Source of the DNA: Epiperipatus broadwayi
Lineage: Eukaryota; Onychophora; Udeonychophora; Euonychophora; Peripatidae
DNA: 64,000 nucleotides
Assembly: GCA_028023455.1 (NCBI GenBank)
Contig: JAQFVV010006839.1
Span: 186,001-250,000, forward strand
Direction of reading: 5' to 3'
Positions 25,445 through 38,256 of the stretch are shown one piece after another. How positions within the stretch are numbered: the first letter of the stretch is position 1; each line of letters begins with the position of its first letter. The notes beneath the pieces were generated by a model, which had not been told where the DNA came from, did no database searches, and saw only the letters and a list, made by a program, of their open reading frames with translations. Position numbers and translations under genes: made by a program.

Positions 25445-25827
25445 ATTTTCACGTTTACAAATTCAGCCCATTTGAATATAACAAAATTAATAGTTGATGC
25501 AATAATTAATAAACAAATCAAAAAATAGCTTGGTGGTAGACAAAGCAAGAAATAAAATAAATATTAGAGGGTAAAGGGAGAGAAAGAGAACGTAATATAA
25601 TTTGGGAAGTTAGGTTGTAAATTGGAGACAGTTGTGGAGGGGTCTTGAAGGCAGGCGTGGGTGAGTGATGATTAGTGAGTGAGACAGGGAGAGCCGAACA
25701 AATGTACCTAGTGTCAGTGAAATATAAAGTTAGTAAAGTAATATAATCCTATAAGGATAAGGTTAGATAGTAAAGCTGTAGAATAAAATATAAGTGATTA
25801 ATTAGTGTGTGTGTGTGTTAAATAAAT
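25445..25827 (+). other. Element 1 gag leader (untranslated)
   Basis: About 380 bp between the primer-binding site and the first gag-like ATG. It is purine-rich, as leaders of these elements often are. No clear splice acceptor is seen. Confidence 0.5.
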
Positions 25828-26361
25828 TTGATGCACACCAGATCAAAAATAAAAATGGACGCTCTAGGGGGCGAAATAGGAAAAACCTCCGAAGAACTAA
25901 TGGAACCATCTGGAGAAATAGCTAGTGACGGAGATATAGAAATTAGAAAGGGAATGGAGACAGTGGTTGATGATAAAATTAAAATAGAAAGCTATAATAT
26001 AATGGATATGTTCATGAAATTAATGGAAGGCCAGCAAAGGTTGTTTATGGAAATGAGGGAAATAGGTGAAAGAAATAGTAGGAAGATAGAAGAGTTGGAC
26101 GAACGACTAAGTAAGAATTTTAACCAAAAATTCGAAGAAGTAAATGATGAGATGGAGTATGTGAAGGGTAAGATGGAAACGTTAGGCCAAGAAGTGGAAA
26201 ATTTGAAAACGGAACAAGATGAGAAATTAGAGACTATAGCGAATGAAACTGAGAAAATCATAGAGAATATGAGAATAGGCATCAATCAGTTAGCAGGAAC
26301 AGTTGAGAAGATAGAAGTAAAGGTAGGGGAAAGGGAGAATATGACAAGTAGCCAAGACTAA
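25828..26361 (+). CDS. Element 1 gag-like N-terminal segment (177 aa)
   Basis: An open frame starting MMHTRSKIKMDALGG and rich in Glu, Lys, Met and Ile. From about residue 50 to the end it has repeated hydrophobic spacing typical of a long coiled coil. It corresponds in position and character to residues 1-165 of the gag in element 2. It ends in three consecutive TAA codons. The next gag-like segment (from 26,389) is in the same frame, so an originally single gag seems to have been cut by stops. It could also be a separately translated small protein. No zinc knuckle or nucleic-acid binding motif is seen. Confidence 0.6.
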   Translation: MMHTRSKIKMDALGGEIGKTSEELMEPSGEIASDGDIEIRKGMETVVDDKIKIESYNIMDMFMKLMEGQQRLFMEMREIGERNSRKIEELDERLSKNFNQKFEEVNDEMEYVKGKMETLGQEVENLKTEQDEKLETIANETEKIIENMRIGINQLAGTVEKIEVKVGERENMTSSQD

Positions 26362-26388
26362 TAATAAAGAGCAGAGAGGTGTGAGCGA

Positions 26389-26850
26389 ATGCATGTATGT
26401 GGAAATAACCCTGTGAGTCCTGTTACAGTGAACCAATTTTTAAAAATTCAAGTCTTCTCTGGTTACGTTGGGGAAAGCCCAATGGAGCATCTTGGCAGCC
26501 TAGAGAGGTATTTCGCAGTAATCCGGCTGAGTGCCGAGTTGCTGAATGCGTTTGACAGCACTAGGCCTAATTACAAGGAAGAGGATCGGGGATTTAAACC
26601 CCAGCCCAACAATTCGCACATTGGGAGAATGCAATACAATCCTCATCATGATTATTGGGAAGGAAGACAGGCATTTCCTGATAGATCAGAAAGGGCTGAA
26701 ATGTCCGAACAGACCGGAAGAAGTTCAGACTTCAATTATCCATATGAGCAAGCCATCCCTAAAGGACATCGAAACAGTGTTCCAGGTCCCAGCACAAGTG
26801 GATATAAATATAGTAGGAAAAATGATAAGAAACCTCCAGACAAAAACTAA
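26389..26850 (+). pseudogene. Element 1 gag-like C-terminal segment, capsid core deleted (153 aa)
   Basis: It is in frame with the preceding segment, after TAA TAA TAA. It contains IQVFSGYVGESPMEHLGSLE, which aligns with the capsid-start sequence IEIFRAGENESPMDHVES of element 2. The block that should follow, including the conserved GPARDWWR region, is missing. The frame passes straight into a hydrophilic Pro/Asn/Ser-rich tail ending PPDKN. That is best read as an internal deletion of most of the capsid. No CCHC knuckle is visible. It is probably non-functional as a capsid protein. Confidence 0.6.
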
Positions 26851-27804
26851 GCCGAAAGGAAATAAACGGACGGATATGTCAGTTCGATGAAACGGATAAT
26901 GTCTTGGAATCATGGAAAATAAAATTGTTTTTTTTTTAACATATGACAGGTGGGGCAAATCGTCTCATGACAAATAATTAAAGTCACTATAATAGACAAC
27001 AACAAAAAAAAGGTAGTGTTCATGGAGTGAAATCAATGATAGACTTAATCCGTGTTTACGTGCAGTCAAGCACAGCAAGACAAATGCAAATAAAAGTAAC
27101 AAATAAATAGAAGTAAAAATAAGATAAGAATCTTTTAGGCTCATTAAAGAGCCAGTTAATAATTAATAAAATAAATAAATGAATAATAGTGATAATGTGT
27201 AAATGACAGATATCACTAGTAGGTGTATGAGGTTGCAGATTGAGGCATATATATGTGTGTGTATGCATTATGTTTGGGTCGTATTTTGAGCTTGATTCAG
27301 CCATCTCTTTGCACTTTAGATTCTCATGGCTCTCAGTGGTTAAACTTTTAAATGAAGCACCAGTAAGAATCCTGGACTCATTGGATAATAAGAATTAGTG
27401 TCTCAATATAATAAGAATTAGTGTCTCAAAATAAATAAATGAAGAAATAAGAATTAGTGCCTCGAATAAAATAAATAAAGAATAAAAATTTGTTGTTTGC
27501 GCAAGATGAACAGGCAGTAGAAATATCCTGCTGTTTACACGCTTTAAACCTTTTATGTTTTGATAGAGTTAAGTTATGCCATGATTTTGTATGCATAGAG
27601 ATTAAATTGGTTGATCAGCCAAAATCGATCGGAAAGAATTGTCTAGTTTTACCTAGCTGTCTCTCTGCAGTCATCCTCATCATCTTCGTCACTCATCATG
27701 ATAGAGTGGGAAAAGTCCGTAATAAAAGCAGAAGTAAGAGTTGAAAGCAAAGAATTAAAATAAGCTCTCATCTCAGACTAGATTCGACCCGATTTTAATT
27801 CTCA
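26851..27804 (+). other. Element 1 pol-less 3' interior
   Basis: About 950 bp between gag and the polypurine tract hold no protease, RT or integrase motifs. Three short tandem copies of an AATAAGAATTAGTG(T/C)CTC unit lie at about 27,386-27,480. An 84-codon frame at 27,490-27,744 has no recognisable motif. Confidence 0.55.
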
Positions 27805-27817
27805 AAAGCGGGCGGAG
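27805..27817 (+). other. Element 1 polypurine tract
   Basis: AAAGCGGGCGGAG is a purine-rich run just upstream of the 3' LTR. The next bases are TGTAATG, itself a common LTR start, so the LTR may begin at 27,818 and not 27,825. The left LTR is too diverged there to decide. Confidence 0.6.
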
Positions 27818-27824
27818 TGTAATG

Positions 27825-29584
27825 TGATGACCACGTAATGTCGTCGACACACATACATATTTATTAATAACATTAGATAAATTCACTAACAAGAAGGAAT
27901 AAAGGTGAAATAAAGTAGCTATTAAATTTTAAAAATTTAAGGAAGGAAAAGGGAAAATTGAAATTCTAATGTCAAAATTTACTGTGGATTTGTAATAGTA
28001 AGAGAAGGGGAGGGGGTGCATAAAGAAATGTGTCTCTTTCTCTCTTGTAAGTCAAATGCTAGAAAGTTATTTTGCTTATTGTGGGAGAGGGGGAAATGAA
28101 GCATAAAGAAATGCGTGTCTTCTCTCTCATTAAAAAAAAAACTATATAATAAATTAAAATAAAATGTAAAAAACAAATGTGAAAAAAAAAATGAATGAAT
28201 TGTAAATTTAAATAAAATGTAATATGTGATATATAAAAGGAAAAACAATATGGCCGTAGGTGTGAAAGTCTGTTGGACAAATTAAATTCCATGGACAAAG
28301 AAATGTTATCAATGGAAGATCTTTGCCTGATCTGTTAAATTAATTGGGACTTACATTCCGGCCACTAATTAAATAAAGAAACATAATGATAAGAATTGGT
28401 TGGAAATCTAAGTCTTAATTAAAAATTTTTAAAAACAATGAACAAAAGAATGAGATTAAGAAAATGACAATTTTTGTCTGGGATTGCTAGTAGAGACTTT
28501 AGAGAAGCAACAGCTAAAAGAAAATGGAAGAAGTGCGTGGCTAGTGGCATTAGAGGGACATGGGTTCGGATTCAAGCCGTCTCATCACTGACTCACAATG
28601 TAAGATCTTTGCCTGACCTGCTAGAGGGACCGCTGCTTCTGTAGCTGTCAATTGAAACTCAACCTAAAGAATCAACCAGCAAACTGGATGAAAATAACCT
28701 CACAAACTGAGGAGGTTAATCAAGAGCGCTCAGAAGAAATACCCATGGGACAATTACAACAAAGCCTAGGTAAAAGCATGCATGCATTTTAATCTGTTTA
28801 CTATTCATAACTAAATACACAATTAATAATTCGATAAAATAGAACTCTGTCTACAGGACTTTAAAAACTTTAATATTTGATCTGTTTTCATATGTTATTA
28901 TAACCATGTATTTATAAGTGTGTTTTTTGTTATTATTATTATAATGTATTTTTTTTATATCAAGTGTGAGTATTAGTATTAAACATATTTATCATTAAAT
29001 CTCGTGTCCTTGCTTTATTCTCCTATCATCAAGCTACGACAGGAAGGAAACTGTAATTAGTAATTAAAGGGTAATGCTGATTTTTTTAAAGGTATTCATG
29101 TGCTGCTTGTTCGTGCGAATTCCCAATTATATAAAAATAAATAGCAAGTGCTGGACATTCATTAAATTTCTTTGAAATAGTTTGCTCTGTTCAGCAGCCG
29201 AGAGTTCTTAGCTGGGAAAAATAACACCAAGATAATATGTATGTATTGCCTTGGGGTTCAGTCAAGGGTATAGATATGAAGTTAAATTTGTATCTGTATT
29301 AGCTCTCTGCTTGTATTGTAATGGCGATGGTTAAATAAATAAACAATCCATTACAGTTGGAAGCTAAGCCGGGATATTTCGGTTAGCAAAACTGTTAGTA
29401 AACAAATAAGAAATAAGAATAAGTAAAGTTGTAAAAAATAAATGTATAATAAATAAATAAATGAAAGGAAGAATCAAAGTTGTGAAAAAAATAAAGTATA
29501 ATAAATAAGTCTAAAATATAATTGAAAGTATTAAAGATTTAAATCAAATCAAGCAACCATCCAAATAACCATTTCCGTTATAAT
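27825..29584 (+). repeat. Element 1, 3' LTR
   Basis: It matches the 5' LTR along its full length. It lacks the 63-bp duplication near 24,500 and carries a 32-bp segment near 27,922 not present in the other copy. The splice-donor-like site, the box A/B-like pair and the terminal GTTATAAT are all kept. Confidence 0.85.
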
Positions 29585-32500
29585 ATAGATATCTGCAAAA
29601 TCTAAACCTATTATTATTATGTTGTTCTGTGTGTGTGTATTTTAAAAAAAAGATTTAAATATGGAAAAAAAAGAAACCAAGATTTGGAAAAATTTTATGT
29701 TACATTGAGGCTTAACTTGTCAGTTATATAAATATTGGTCAAGAAATGCATTTTTTAGTTTTTCGCAGTTTGGTGTGTTAAAGAAAAAAAACCGTAAACC
29801 TTCATCGCTCAGAAATTGATTAATTTGGAGAATAATACTAGCTCGTTTATTGTTTTTTTTTTTTTAAAAAAAAAAAGAACAAATGTAAACAAAAAATAAA
29901 ATAATCTTTAAATATTTCATTTCAAGTCAAAACCCTATCCCCTCATAAAATAACAGTGAATGAAAAAGAAGTATTCAATTGTTGGTTGGTTATACTTAGA
30001 TATCTATTCATTGACCAATTTAGATGGTTAATTGTATTAGCTATGAGTCGACCATCTTAGAAAATAATTAAACCTGTTGAAAAAAGCGTATTGGAATTTT
30101 AATCCAGGCTGATTTATTACACTACAAGGCCCTTGCAATTAAACACACAAAAAATGTAAGTACACATATGAACATTGTGAATGTAAAAAACTATCTAAAA
30201 ATATTTTTACTTATATAAAAATATTTGAATATCTTAATTGTTTTTGGTTTAAAATAGTTTTTATTTTAATCAAAATGAACTTTAAAAAATTACTAACTCG
30301 CTTCACAATCTTTACTTTAAAAACATTTTTAAAAAACTTTTTTTTAAATTTGCTATTAAACAATTAATGGTTGCAAGTTTGTAAGTTAATGTTTTTACTG
30401 GGAGTTAATTAAATCAAGAGATTATAAGTTAGTTGAAAAAAATGTAGTGTAATTTTAATCTCATGTTTAACTTTTAACAGAAGTCTCAAATACTTCAAAA
30501 TGACAGTCTCAAATACTTTAAAATGACAAATTGCTTAATAACTTAAAAACTCATATAGACAAAGTTTTAAATATACATGGGGCAATAGTCAATTAGTTAA
30601 ATTTTTTTTAAAAAAAAACATTTTTCATTAATGATAATTATGTTTTTTTATCTTTAATTATCAAACAATCAAATATTTTTAAATAATAGAAAATATTTGC
30701 ATTTTTAAATTATACACTAATTTCATTCATTTGCTCAGTTATACTATCTTAATTTTATATATAAATTATTTGTCTAAAGACAAATGGAGTAAATAGATAT
30801 TAAAGTAGAATCAAGTAATAATATTTGATTCTCATCAATGATAGTTTGCAATTACTTGTGGTGACTCTTTAAACCCAATTTATGTTAGCATTTTATATTT
30901 AGAGACATAACATAAGATTTAATAAGTCATTCATTTATTTATTTAGGTGTGGATTTTTTAAGACAGTTTAGCTATTAACAAAATATTATAAAAGTATCTG
31001 CCGGTTTTTAACCAGGAAATAGATGCACTAGTGGCTCTATTATTTTTGTCAATACTGCCACTGTAGTAGTAGATTTTTCAATTTCCCTTCATTAATATTG
31101 TGGTTCATATTTTGTGTTTGTCCACATCTACACATGCTATTATCACATTAGATGAATACAATGATCATGAGTTGTTTTGAATATGTTGTATTTAGCTAAC
31201 TTTATAGTGTGAGGATAATTGTTTGGAACTTTGTAAGAAGTTCATTTTTATTGAAAATTTTTTATTTGCATGACCTTGATTGAATATCCAGAAAGAGGAT
31301 CTTGATTTAAAATGAGTCTTATTTGATAGTAGCAGCTTTTTATATATTTCCTATGAAGTAACATTATATCTATCAGTGAAATATGTGAAAAACAAAGCCA
31401 CTGCAAAAAATAAACACAAGTGAGTACATGAGTAATATTTCTAATGTTAATATTTAATTGAGTATCCAAACATTTATTGGTAGCACTTTTTTTTCCAAAC
31501 AAGAGCTGAATATTTACCCATAGAATTTTCTACTACTAAGGAAGTTGCCAAAAAACTGTCTGCATCATAAGTCCAAATCATGATAGTTAGCTTTCCAATG
31601 AAGTTATTCATAGAAATTATTTCAGATCTAACCTTTGAAAAATAAAAATATTAGCATACAATTCAAAACTACTCCAGAATACCATGAGATAGAATTGTGT
31701 TTCAGTTTAGTTTTGCAAAGGTTTCATTTAGATTACGAGATGTTTTACTGTTCTTTAGATGAAAAGCATACTGTTTTTTTTTCTTTGATTAAAAATAAGA
31801 TTCCAGTTTTTGGAAAAAAAATTACAAACTTCTAATATTTATATTGAAAGATATTTTTATTACTGGAAAAACCAGTTTTGTGAAGTCAAAGAAATCAGCA
31901 CATATGCAATATGTATCTGGAGGGTAATCAATCTAATAATAATAAAATTGCTGCTATAATATCAATATTTAAAACAGTAAAAATATATTTAATATTTATG
32001 CTTTGTTAATAACCATTCATAGTTTAATGTGAGTATTCTAACTTCAAAACAAAAACAAAGATAGATAAATAAAAACCAAATAAACAAAAATAAAGTTTGC
32101 AATATTACAGAAAATGAACAAAAGAAAATCAGAATTTGATTTGATGTATCTGTAATTAAAAGATTGAAGATGCTTATAAGAAAGCATAATCACATTGTTA
32201 CAATAATTGTATAATTATTGGTCCTATACTAATCAAAATATTACATTATCATAAAAGAAAATAAATACAGAATAAAGCCAAACACAGAAAAGATAGTGTT
32301 TCAGAAACATTTTTTTTTAAAAATGCAAACAATGACGGAACACATTATATGTCAATTGTTTGAAGCAGACATTGCTGCATTAAATTAACCATATGTTAAA
32401 TTTGGAAATTTAAATTTAAATTTTACAAGAATGATGTAAAAAGTATAAAAAATGTAAAACACATAAGGCATTAAATAGTATAAAAGTAATATACATATAG

Positions 32501-33690
32501 AATGTAATTGTTAATATATTAAAAAATCTTCAGAGACCTTTAGAAAAGTTCAGAAAGATGCCTAAAATCTTTGACAGATGGTATATATGCCATTATGGGG
32601 CAGTAAATCTACTAGTAGTAGTAATAAAAATTAGAAAAGTAATCAAGTTTTTTACCCAATTTTAAAAATTGATGTGATTTCTAGTTTCTCTCTCTTTTTT
32701 TTTTGTATTTATAAATAAATGTCATTACTTTCATTTTATAAAACCATGAAGAAGACCAATAAACTGGTTGAATTGGTTTTTTTTTCTTGGTTTTTTTTTC
32801 TTTTTAATTTTATTTGCCATTATCTAAATGGCAATTTAAAAAAGATATTTTAAATTTTTTATTTAGATTTGCTTTATTGAAAATTAACTCAGCAGATAAA
32901 ATAATGTGTTTGTGTAAAGTATTTGTTCAGATTTTCTATGAAGGAAAAAAGAAAATTCAATCTGGTTATTGATATGAAACTTCTCTACATTAGTTTTTGA
33001 CTTCATGAACTGATTTTAATAATATTCATTTATTCTCAAAATAAGTGAAAATACCCTTATATACTATTGATATATTGGATATATAAAATATTATTTACAA
33101 ATATGATAATGATGTAGTAATGACTATAGATAGGGTATAATAAATTTTGTTTAATATAATAGTATAAATTTTAGAAATAATTAACATATAATCCCTTCTG
33201 TAATGTCATAAAAAGATATTTATAAAAAGTCACCATGAATATATAAATTTTATATAAGTCTAGAATCAATATTTATTGTGTAATATTTTAATCATGTTAG
33301 AAAGACAAACATATATTTTATAGATGAGTATTTATTCAAAAGCATCTTAGACATAAAATTATACAAAAACTTTAAGTTAATTTACTATTAAAATGATTCA
33401 TTTTCTTTCAAAATGAAATTGAACAATAAATGCAACAGCTATACAATTAAAACTATTTGAAGGTTTCCCTGATGATATTTAGTTTGCAGATGATGAACTA
33501 TTTTCATTATTAATTGAATTATTAATAGTTTTTTTAAATCACACTTTATTTTTATCATTCTAAATACATTCAGCTGTTAGCTATAACACACAAACTAGAG
33601 TAGAATCAATGTTCTGAGTAATATTTTTATCCTCTCTTCTTTACGTGTTGCTGCATGACAACTGACAAGTATGGGAATTGAATCAGTAAA
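29585..33690. other. AT-rich non-coding stretch
   Basis: No supported gene. A 24-bp unit is tandemly duplicated at about 30,480-30,528. Homopolymer A/T tracts are frequent. Confidence 0.45.
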
Positions 33691-33693
33691 TTT

Positions 33694-33917
33694 AAATTCA
33701 TAAATACTGAATTTAAAGTGATGCTCCAACTAATTAGGCTATTCTATCAAAGATAATATACCGAAATTTTATATATTTATTTATAAGAATTCTCTGATTT
33801 TTTTTTCTGATTTTTTTTTTTTGAAAAGTAAATAAAATTTCTACTGATTGTTGTCTTTGACTAAAAGGCTCAGTTGGTTACTGCATCATTTTAAATTCAG
33901 TATTTATGATTTTGAAG
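33694..33917. mobile_element. Small foldback (MITE-like) element
   Basis: Inverted arms of about 46 bp (33,694-33,740 and 33,867-33,917) carry ATAAATACTGAATTTAAA and its complement, separated by about 125 bp of AT-rich sequence. There is no coding capacity. Target duplication not resolved. Confidence 0.55.
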
Positions 33918-36900
33918 TTCAGCGATGGAGCTAGCAATAATTGAAGAAAAAGGAAGAATAATATTCAAAATATTTTATTCTGTACCAACCCATATATTAC
34001 TACTATCAATTTAATATATATTTGAAGGTATAAATAAAATTTGAATTTTAATAATTCTAATAGATGAAGAAGTCCAACATATAATTATAAGTAAAAAAGA
34101 ATCCTTAATTCTTGCTTCAAAATTGAAATGTAAATGTAAACTACATGGGATTCAGTGAATCCATAAATTTTATTTTACATTTATATTATTAAGATTTAGA
34201 ATACCAATTATTGGAAAAAATTATTCACCATTTAACTCATCATATCTATTTTTTTTTAAATGCATGTTTCATCAATCTTTTTAGCTGCATGATAAATGCA
34301 CGTTTTCAGCTGTATGATAAATAAATGGTTGCAAAAAGCATTGTAGCAAATATATTTCAGATATATGTTTATTTTAAGTTATTCATTGTAAAACATTTAT
34401 GGTTTACTATTACTATCATTTAGGAGGTTATGATTTTTTTTACCATTTTAGGAAACAAGGTATTTCTTTATCTGTTAAAATGAAAACATTTGATGTATTT
34501 TTTTCTATCATGATTGCTATATGATTTTTTATTTTAAAACAAAGAAGTTTCTAATCTTTTAATAAATGTTTTAGCTATATTATCTAAAATAATTTTATGT
34601 AGAAACAATTTAATGTTTCCCCATTCTTACATCCTGTTCAGTATGTATATACTTTTTGTTTTGATGAAATTTTTAACTTTCATAAAAAAAATACATAGAC
34701 TTTTGTAATAACTTTTTTATATTTATTATATCTGTTTATTTCATAAATCTTTTATTGGAAATAAATTCTATACAATACAGCAAATGTATGCAATAATAAC
34801 TTCTATATCAATAAGTTTGCATCCCTCATGATAATTTAAATTTAAAGAGTGATGAGATTCAGTGAAATTAACATTCATAGAATTAAACACCTCTACTGAT
34901 GAAGGATATATCATAGTACTATCATACTTTTCATTAATATAGAGAGGGTACTCACCTGATTAGATTGACAGACTTGTAACTAATGCCTACTCATTTCTCA
35001 ATATTGGATTGTTATTCTGAGTTACTATACCATGACTAACTGGAGAACGTTTTTTAACATTGTTCATGACTTGACAGAATTTCCAAGATTTATTTGGTCC
35101 AGATTAAAATCTATTCTCCTTGATATTTTTTGTTTCATATTATGGACTTTTTCACAATTTAAGTTAATTATTTATTGACAAAATATTCTACTGTAACAAA
35201 TGATTGCACCATCAAGAAAATAGTTATATTTACCCTAAAGGAATTATATTTATTGTGAATCAAAGTTAATCCTGGTTTAGATAAGTTGATATGAATATAT
35301 TGTATCTCCTGCTTTTATTTTGGTTAATGATAGATGAGAACATGCCAATATTAAATTTTGCTCCAATATTTATTAATTTTCATAAAAAGTTTTGATAATA
35401 AATTTTTCTTTCTTTTTATTTTAGAAAATATATTTATATTTGTGTAACTTACATCATTTTAGTTTTTATTTGATTTAATGCATTTTTTAAGTTCTTCTAT
35501 TTTATTTTTAATTACAACCATTCTACAATCTTATTTTGGAAAATTTGAGAGATTTTTTTTGTTTTATAAATATTATGATTATATATTTTAATTTTTGAGA
35601 TGAATAATGACCACCCCTCTTTTTTTTTTTTGCAATTAGAGTTTAATATTTACTGAAGGTTACTGAAATTTGTGTAGTAGAACAATTATCTTCAGATGGA
35701 TGTATTTCAACCAATTACTTAAAACTGGTGAAAACTCATTTTTTTCTATTGAGCTAGTCTCAGAACTCTTTCTAAAAAACTTTTCACTTTTAATATTCAT
35801 ATATGTAAAGCTTATAAGACACATGTATTGTATTAAAAATCATTCTACTATAAAATAATTTATTAAAAACATAATAAGTGATCAACAGATGGCAATGGCA
35901 TCCAAATCTATCTAGGTGATAGAAAATATTACTACTATTAAAGCAGACATCAAATGTAAACTAACACAACATTTGATGCTCTGTTTCATATAATACAAAA
36001 ATCCTTTGAAATTTTTCAACACTGCAGATAATTACCTCAAAAGAATCTTTAAAAAATGTTGAAATTAAACTGTTATTGGTTAATTCCATTTTTGTTTTAC
36101 CTATATTTCTATATTTCTACATTTTTGTGTTAACTAAAGAGTGATTCCTTTGTAACATTTGATTTGATCCCAAACTAAACCTTCTCTGAAAATGGAATTT
36201 TAATATGCCATAGATCAGACTTTTGCTATTTAATCAGTATATAGCCATTTGGACACACCATTTTTGTGATACTCTGCATGAAATTTTAGTGTCACTGAGA
36301 TGTCTGTACCTTTCCTTTGGTGAAGCCCAAGGTCACTAATTGCCTTGTAGCCGAGTGCAGCATCTAACAGGACAGTGTGGGTGATTGATCAGTCTATATG
36401 CATCGTGGCAGTAGATAATGTCAACAGATTATTTCTTATCCTGATTATTAACATATTTCAATTTTTTGATTACATGGTATAGATTGTATACTCATTTTAC
36501 TACATATAACTAAGTCTTGTATTTTATTATTCCTATTTACACTTTGTAACATTGTACATTCTTAATAAATTATTGAGATAAAGAGTTATGGAAGTCCTAA
36601 TTTATTTATAATGTCCACTGTTATTGTAATACAGTTTTTTTAATTGTCAATAGCTAAAATTTGGATTTTATATTATGCTTCATTTAACTCTAAAAAAGTT
36701 TCCTATTGGCTAATATTGTCACCAAATAGAAAAATATACACATATTATTGCTTTGTCTTCTGTTTATGCAAATACTTTTGTATATAACTGCATATATACA
36801 TTATTATATAATTAATTATGAATTTATGATAAATTAATATCAGTAGTTAGATTAGTTTCTATGTCTACTCAAATGTTATATTAGCCTGGTTATTTTATGA

Positions 36901-38065
36901 TATATATTCATCTTGTTTAGTTTATATATAAAAAAATTAAAATATATAAAATTGCATGCTATTTTCAAAAGTAATCTATGTTATTATTAATTATATGTCC
37001 AAGTAGAAGTTTTTATTTTTTTATTTTATTTTATGATTTTAGATTCCCATTACTAACCTGGAAGTTTAAATATATTTGTTTGTTTCTTTTGCATGTTTTA
37101 CTTTCCGATTTTTGATTTTTCATCTAATATAATTTAGTAATTGCTATAATATTTTATTACATCTTTTTAAATACTGACGAATTCATTTAACAATAAAAAA
37201 CAATTATATTTTTTAGTTTATCTAGCAATAATTTTTAATTCATTTATTAATCATGTTGTTGATACTATATTATTTATTTAGTAAATTCTTTATTTATTAA
37301 TATTATATTAATTCTTATTAAATAACTTAAAGGATGTAAAATACAAATTTATAAAACATGAGCTTTTAAAAAGGTAAAGAAAAATATATTAAATATGAAA
37401 ACATAAGGAAATTTATATATATAATCTTTGTTACTATTTTTCTTTATACATTTGACATGACTTCCAAATCCCTGCTGGCTACGAGTGACATTTGAAGTAA
37501 TAAATGAAAATAAATATTATTTTACACTTGTATTCTATTCTAAAATTATAAATGTTTAGTCAAATATTATATGGGAAATAACATTATAGCTATATAGACA
37601 AACATAAGTTTAAGTAATGGTTATAAATAATATACAATATCGAATATAAAATTCTATGAAATGTAACAAAGCAAATGTTAACTCTACATTTTCTATACCA
37701 TTTATTAGATATATCAAATAAATGTTAAGCTGCATTAAGTACCCACCAATTGTCAGTAGCATATTAAATGCAGTCTGATGCCACAATTCTCAGAAGTATA
37801 TAACAACCTTTTATCTTAAGAGTAAAATCAGTTTTAAATCGGAATAATTACATGTTTTTAAGATAAAATATTATGTACTACTGAAAATAGCAGATATAAC
37901 ATAAACATTTTGCAGCACAATACTTACTTACTTAGTGTAAATTGCAATAAATATAGTAAATACATTGTCACTTCATATATATATTTAACTTTAATATTTT
38001 TAACAGATTAATATAGATGTAAATTAATTAGTAAATGGGAACTTAATTATATCAATGAAGTTAAC
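33918..38065. other. AT-rich non-coding stretch
   Basis: No supported gene. A GC-richer patch at about 36,240-36,425 stands out but has no motif that I recognise. Confidence 0.45.
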
Positions 38066-38256
38066 TCCTCAGCCAAGGTGTATTTATACACAGTAACCAA
38101 TAAGACCGTTTCTGCTGGCTGAAAGAAAATAGCAAACCAGCCCAAGTCTCCTTTTAATTAGTAGTAGCTTGGATATATTTGCTATTGTTTTTTTTTTTCA
38201 GACAGAAGAACTGGGCTTATTAGTTTCTGCACATCAATATACCTTGGCTATTGAAT
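38066..38256. mobile_element. Small foldback (MITE-like) element
   Basis: Imperfect inverted arms of about 65 bp (38,068-38,132 and 38,192-38,256) begin with AGCCAAGGT and its complement. They also share CAATAAG...TTTCTGCTG-type sequence. Total length is about 190 bp, with no reading frame. Confidence 0.5.

Larger units (their letters stand above)
23629..29584 (+). mobile_element. LTR retrotransposon 1: gag-like region, no pol, 1.8-kb LTRs
   Basis: Two direct repeats of about 1.8 kb (23,629-25,426 and 27,825-29,584) flank a 2.4-kb interior. The interior has a primer-binding site directly after the left LTR, two gag-like reading frames and a purine-rich tract directly before the right LTR. 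That order defines an LTR retrotransposon on the plus strand. No protease, RT, RNase H or integrase motif is found. The LTRs differ by scattered substitutions, a 63-bp length difference near 24,500 and a 32-bp length difference near their start. It is therefore older than element 2. No convincing target-site duplication is seen, and the left boundary is uncertain by about 7 bp. Confidence 0.85.

Noticed and set aside
23622-29590. Target-site duplication for element 1
   Set aside because: Flanks TATATTT and ATAGAT do not match under any boundary choice I tried, so no duplication is claimed.
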